DNA of 64,000 nucleotides, taken from Litoditis marina (Eukaryota > Nematoda > Chromadorea > Rhabditida > Rhabditidae). A program made the translations under genes and the position numbers. This document shows positions 63,641 through 64,000 of this stretch, piece by piece. Location of the stretch: NCBI GenBank assembly GCA_964036275.1, contig CAXIWQ010000171.1:1-64000 (forward strand). The letters run 5' to 3'. The first letter of the stretch is position 1; every line of letters begins with the position of its first letter. The notes below the pieces were generated by a model that was not told the DNA's origin, searched no databases, and saw only the letters and a list, made by a program, of their open reading frames with translations.

Positions 63641-64000
63641 GTTGCTCCCAGCTAGAAAAACCCAATACAACTATCTATTCTGTGGCACACAGCCACAAAA
63701 TACGATATAACGCGGTTATCGACTCTTTGCCTTGCAGCTACAAAAAAAAGTTTATACGGCTATCAAGTCTGTTGCTCCCAGATACAAAAACCTAAGACGA
63801 CTGTATATTCTGTGGCGCACAGCCACAAAAGACAAATTAACGCGGTTATTGACTCTTTGCCGTGCAGCTACAGAAAAAAGTTTATATGGCTATCAAGTAT
63901 GTTGCTCCCAGCTAGAAAAACCCAATACAACTATCTATTCTGTGGCACACAGCCACAAAATACGATATAACGCGGTTATCGACTCTTTGCCTTGCAGCTA
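63641..64000 (+). repeat. 4,678-bp unit, start of copy c (runs off the window)
   Basis: Matches 61301-61660 at offset 2,340 bp, including the CTAAGACGACTGTATATT monomer (63792 versus 61452). The array continues beyond the window edge. Confidence 0.78.

Larger units (their letters stand above)
1..64000 (+). repeat. Uninterrupted ~130-bp satellite DNA array (about 490 monomers)
   Basis: The same ~130-bp unit recurs from the first base to the last, always in the same orientation, with no unique DNA between copies. Landmarks present in nearly every copy are TTGCAGCTACAG, ACGGCTATCAAG, TAATACGAC, TGTGGCGCACAGCC and AACGCGGTTAT. Most monomers are exactly 130 bp, with runs such as starts at 5062, 5192, 5322, 5452 and 5582. 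Small indels cause a slow drift in phase. Hand count of the monomer at 1166 gives A42, C33, G21, T34. Satellite arrays with higher-order structure of this kind are known from eukaryotic centromeres and heterochromatin; a centromeric role here is inference. Neither the family nor the species is recognised. Confidence 0.98.
38537..64000 (+). repeat. Domain 3: alternating Delta blocks and U/V/Q/R/S plus W/X/Y/Z segments
   Basis: Delta blocks (tags AGATACAAACACC, GCCGTAAAGCTAC, CCTAAGACGACTGTA, CACATCCACC, TTGCACCTAC, CTATCTTTTCTG, GCTATATAAAAAAG) alternate with segments like domain 1. Larger periods are 6.1 kb, 2.34 kb and 4,678 bp. U monomers from 42.9 kb on share a 3-bp loss (AAATTACGG in place of AAATCATACGG), indicating common descent separate from domain 1. 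Confidence 0.82.

Noticed and set aside
72..63795. Hundreds of overlapping plus-strand open frames of 60-367 codons
   Set aside because: They all restate the same 130-bp repeat in rotating frames, mostly begin at TTG, end at the same recurrent stop, and overlap each other in two or three frames. Longer ones arise from indels. No recognisable domain, promoter or separate gene structure exists.
1..64000. CRISPR array
   Set aside because: Repeats abut directly and the units are far longer than CRISPR repeats. There are no unique spacers, leader or cas genes.
1..64000. Telomeric repeats, rDNA spacer, SINE or tRNA-derived repeat
   Set aside because: No short G-rich telomere motif, no rRNA sequence, no recognisable RNA polymerase III A/B box pair, and no poly-A tail or target-site duplication at unit ends.
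1..64000. Plasmid or phage iteron array or bacterial repeat-protein gene
   Set aside because: A 64-kb array of about 490 units without any gene has no prokaryotic parallel I know of. The period is not a multiple of 3, which rules out one continuous repeat protein.
38640..64000. Delta block as an inserted mobile element
   Set aside because: It is built of the same 130-bp monomer in phase and orientation, with no terminal repeats, coding capacity or target duplication.
1..64000. Inverted satellite blocks
   Set aside because: I looked for reverse-complement landmarks (TAGCTGCAAG, CCGTATGAAC) and found no stretch in the opposite orientation.

Overview
This 64,000-base window is a single uninterrupted tandem satellite array. 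It holds about 490 head-to-tail copies of a roughly 130-bp monomer, all in the same orientation. I found no gene, RNA gene, transposon, unique spacer or inverted segment. The content (about 42% G+C by hand count of one monomer, tens of kb of higher-order-repeat satellite, no coding sequence) points to a eukaryotic chromosome, most plausibly centromeric, pericentromeric or other heterochromatin. I do not recognise the satellite family and cannot name the organism.

Monomer: each 130-bp unit is itself a diverged trimer of a ~43-bp ancestral unit (subunits of 44, 41 and 45 bp). Each subunit opens with CAG(C/T)(T/C)ACA plus an A-tract and carries a TACG/AACG core. Subunit b ends in a dyad, TGTGGC-gcaca-GCCACA, which runs into subunit c. 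Because 130 = 3 x 43 + 1, an open frame rotates through all three phases of the monomer. This produces hundreds of overlapping plus-strand open frames of about 107 codons, or 107 plus multiples of ~43. They are by-products of the repeat and are not annotated as genes.

Layout. Domain 1 (about 1-19.3 kb) mixes two higher-order repeats: a 6-monomer ~778-bp unit (types U-V-Q-R-S-T) and a 4-monomer 520-bp unit (W-X-Y-Z). Tandem segment copies of 2.5-3.0 kb, 1.04 kb and 0.91 kb are superimposed, and the domain ends in an indel-rich stretch (17.2-19.3 kb). Domain 2 (about 19.3-38.5 kb) lacks types U and R and is built mainly from a family with GCTACGAAAACC in subunit b. It carries nested duplications of 902, 1,693, about 2,860 and 3,364 bp, plus a dispersed ~8.8-kb-offset pair. 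Domain 3 (about 38.5-64 kb) alternates a distinctive ~2-2.5-kb block (here called Delta) with domain-1-like U/V/Q/R/S and W/X/Y/Z segments. It forms a 6.1-kb tandem duplication, a 2.34-kb duplication and a 4,678-bp unit whose last copy is shortened.

There are no genes to act together. What can be read is a history of unequal exchange and segment amplification at several scales (43 bp, 130 bp, 520-780 bp, 0.9-3.4 kb, 4.7-6.1 kb). Several private small indels are traceable as lineage tags. Monomer type letters and domain names are my own labels. Block boundaries are read by eye and are good to about one monomer unless an exact junction is stated.
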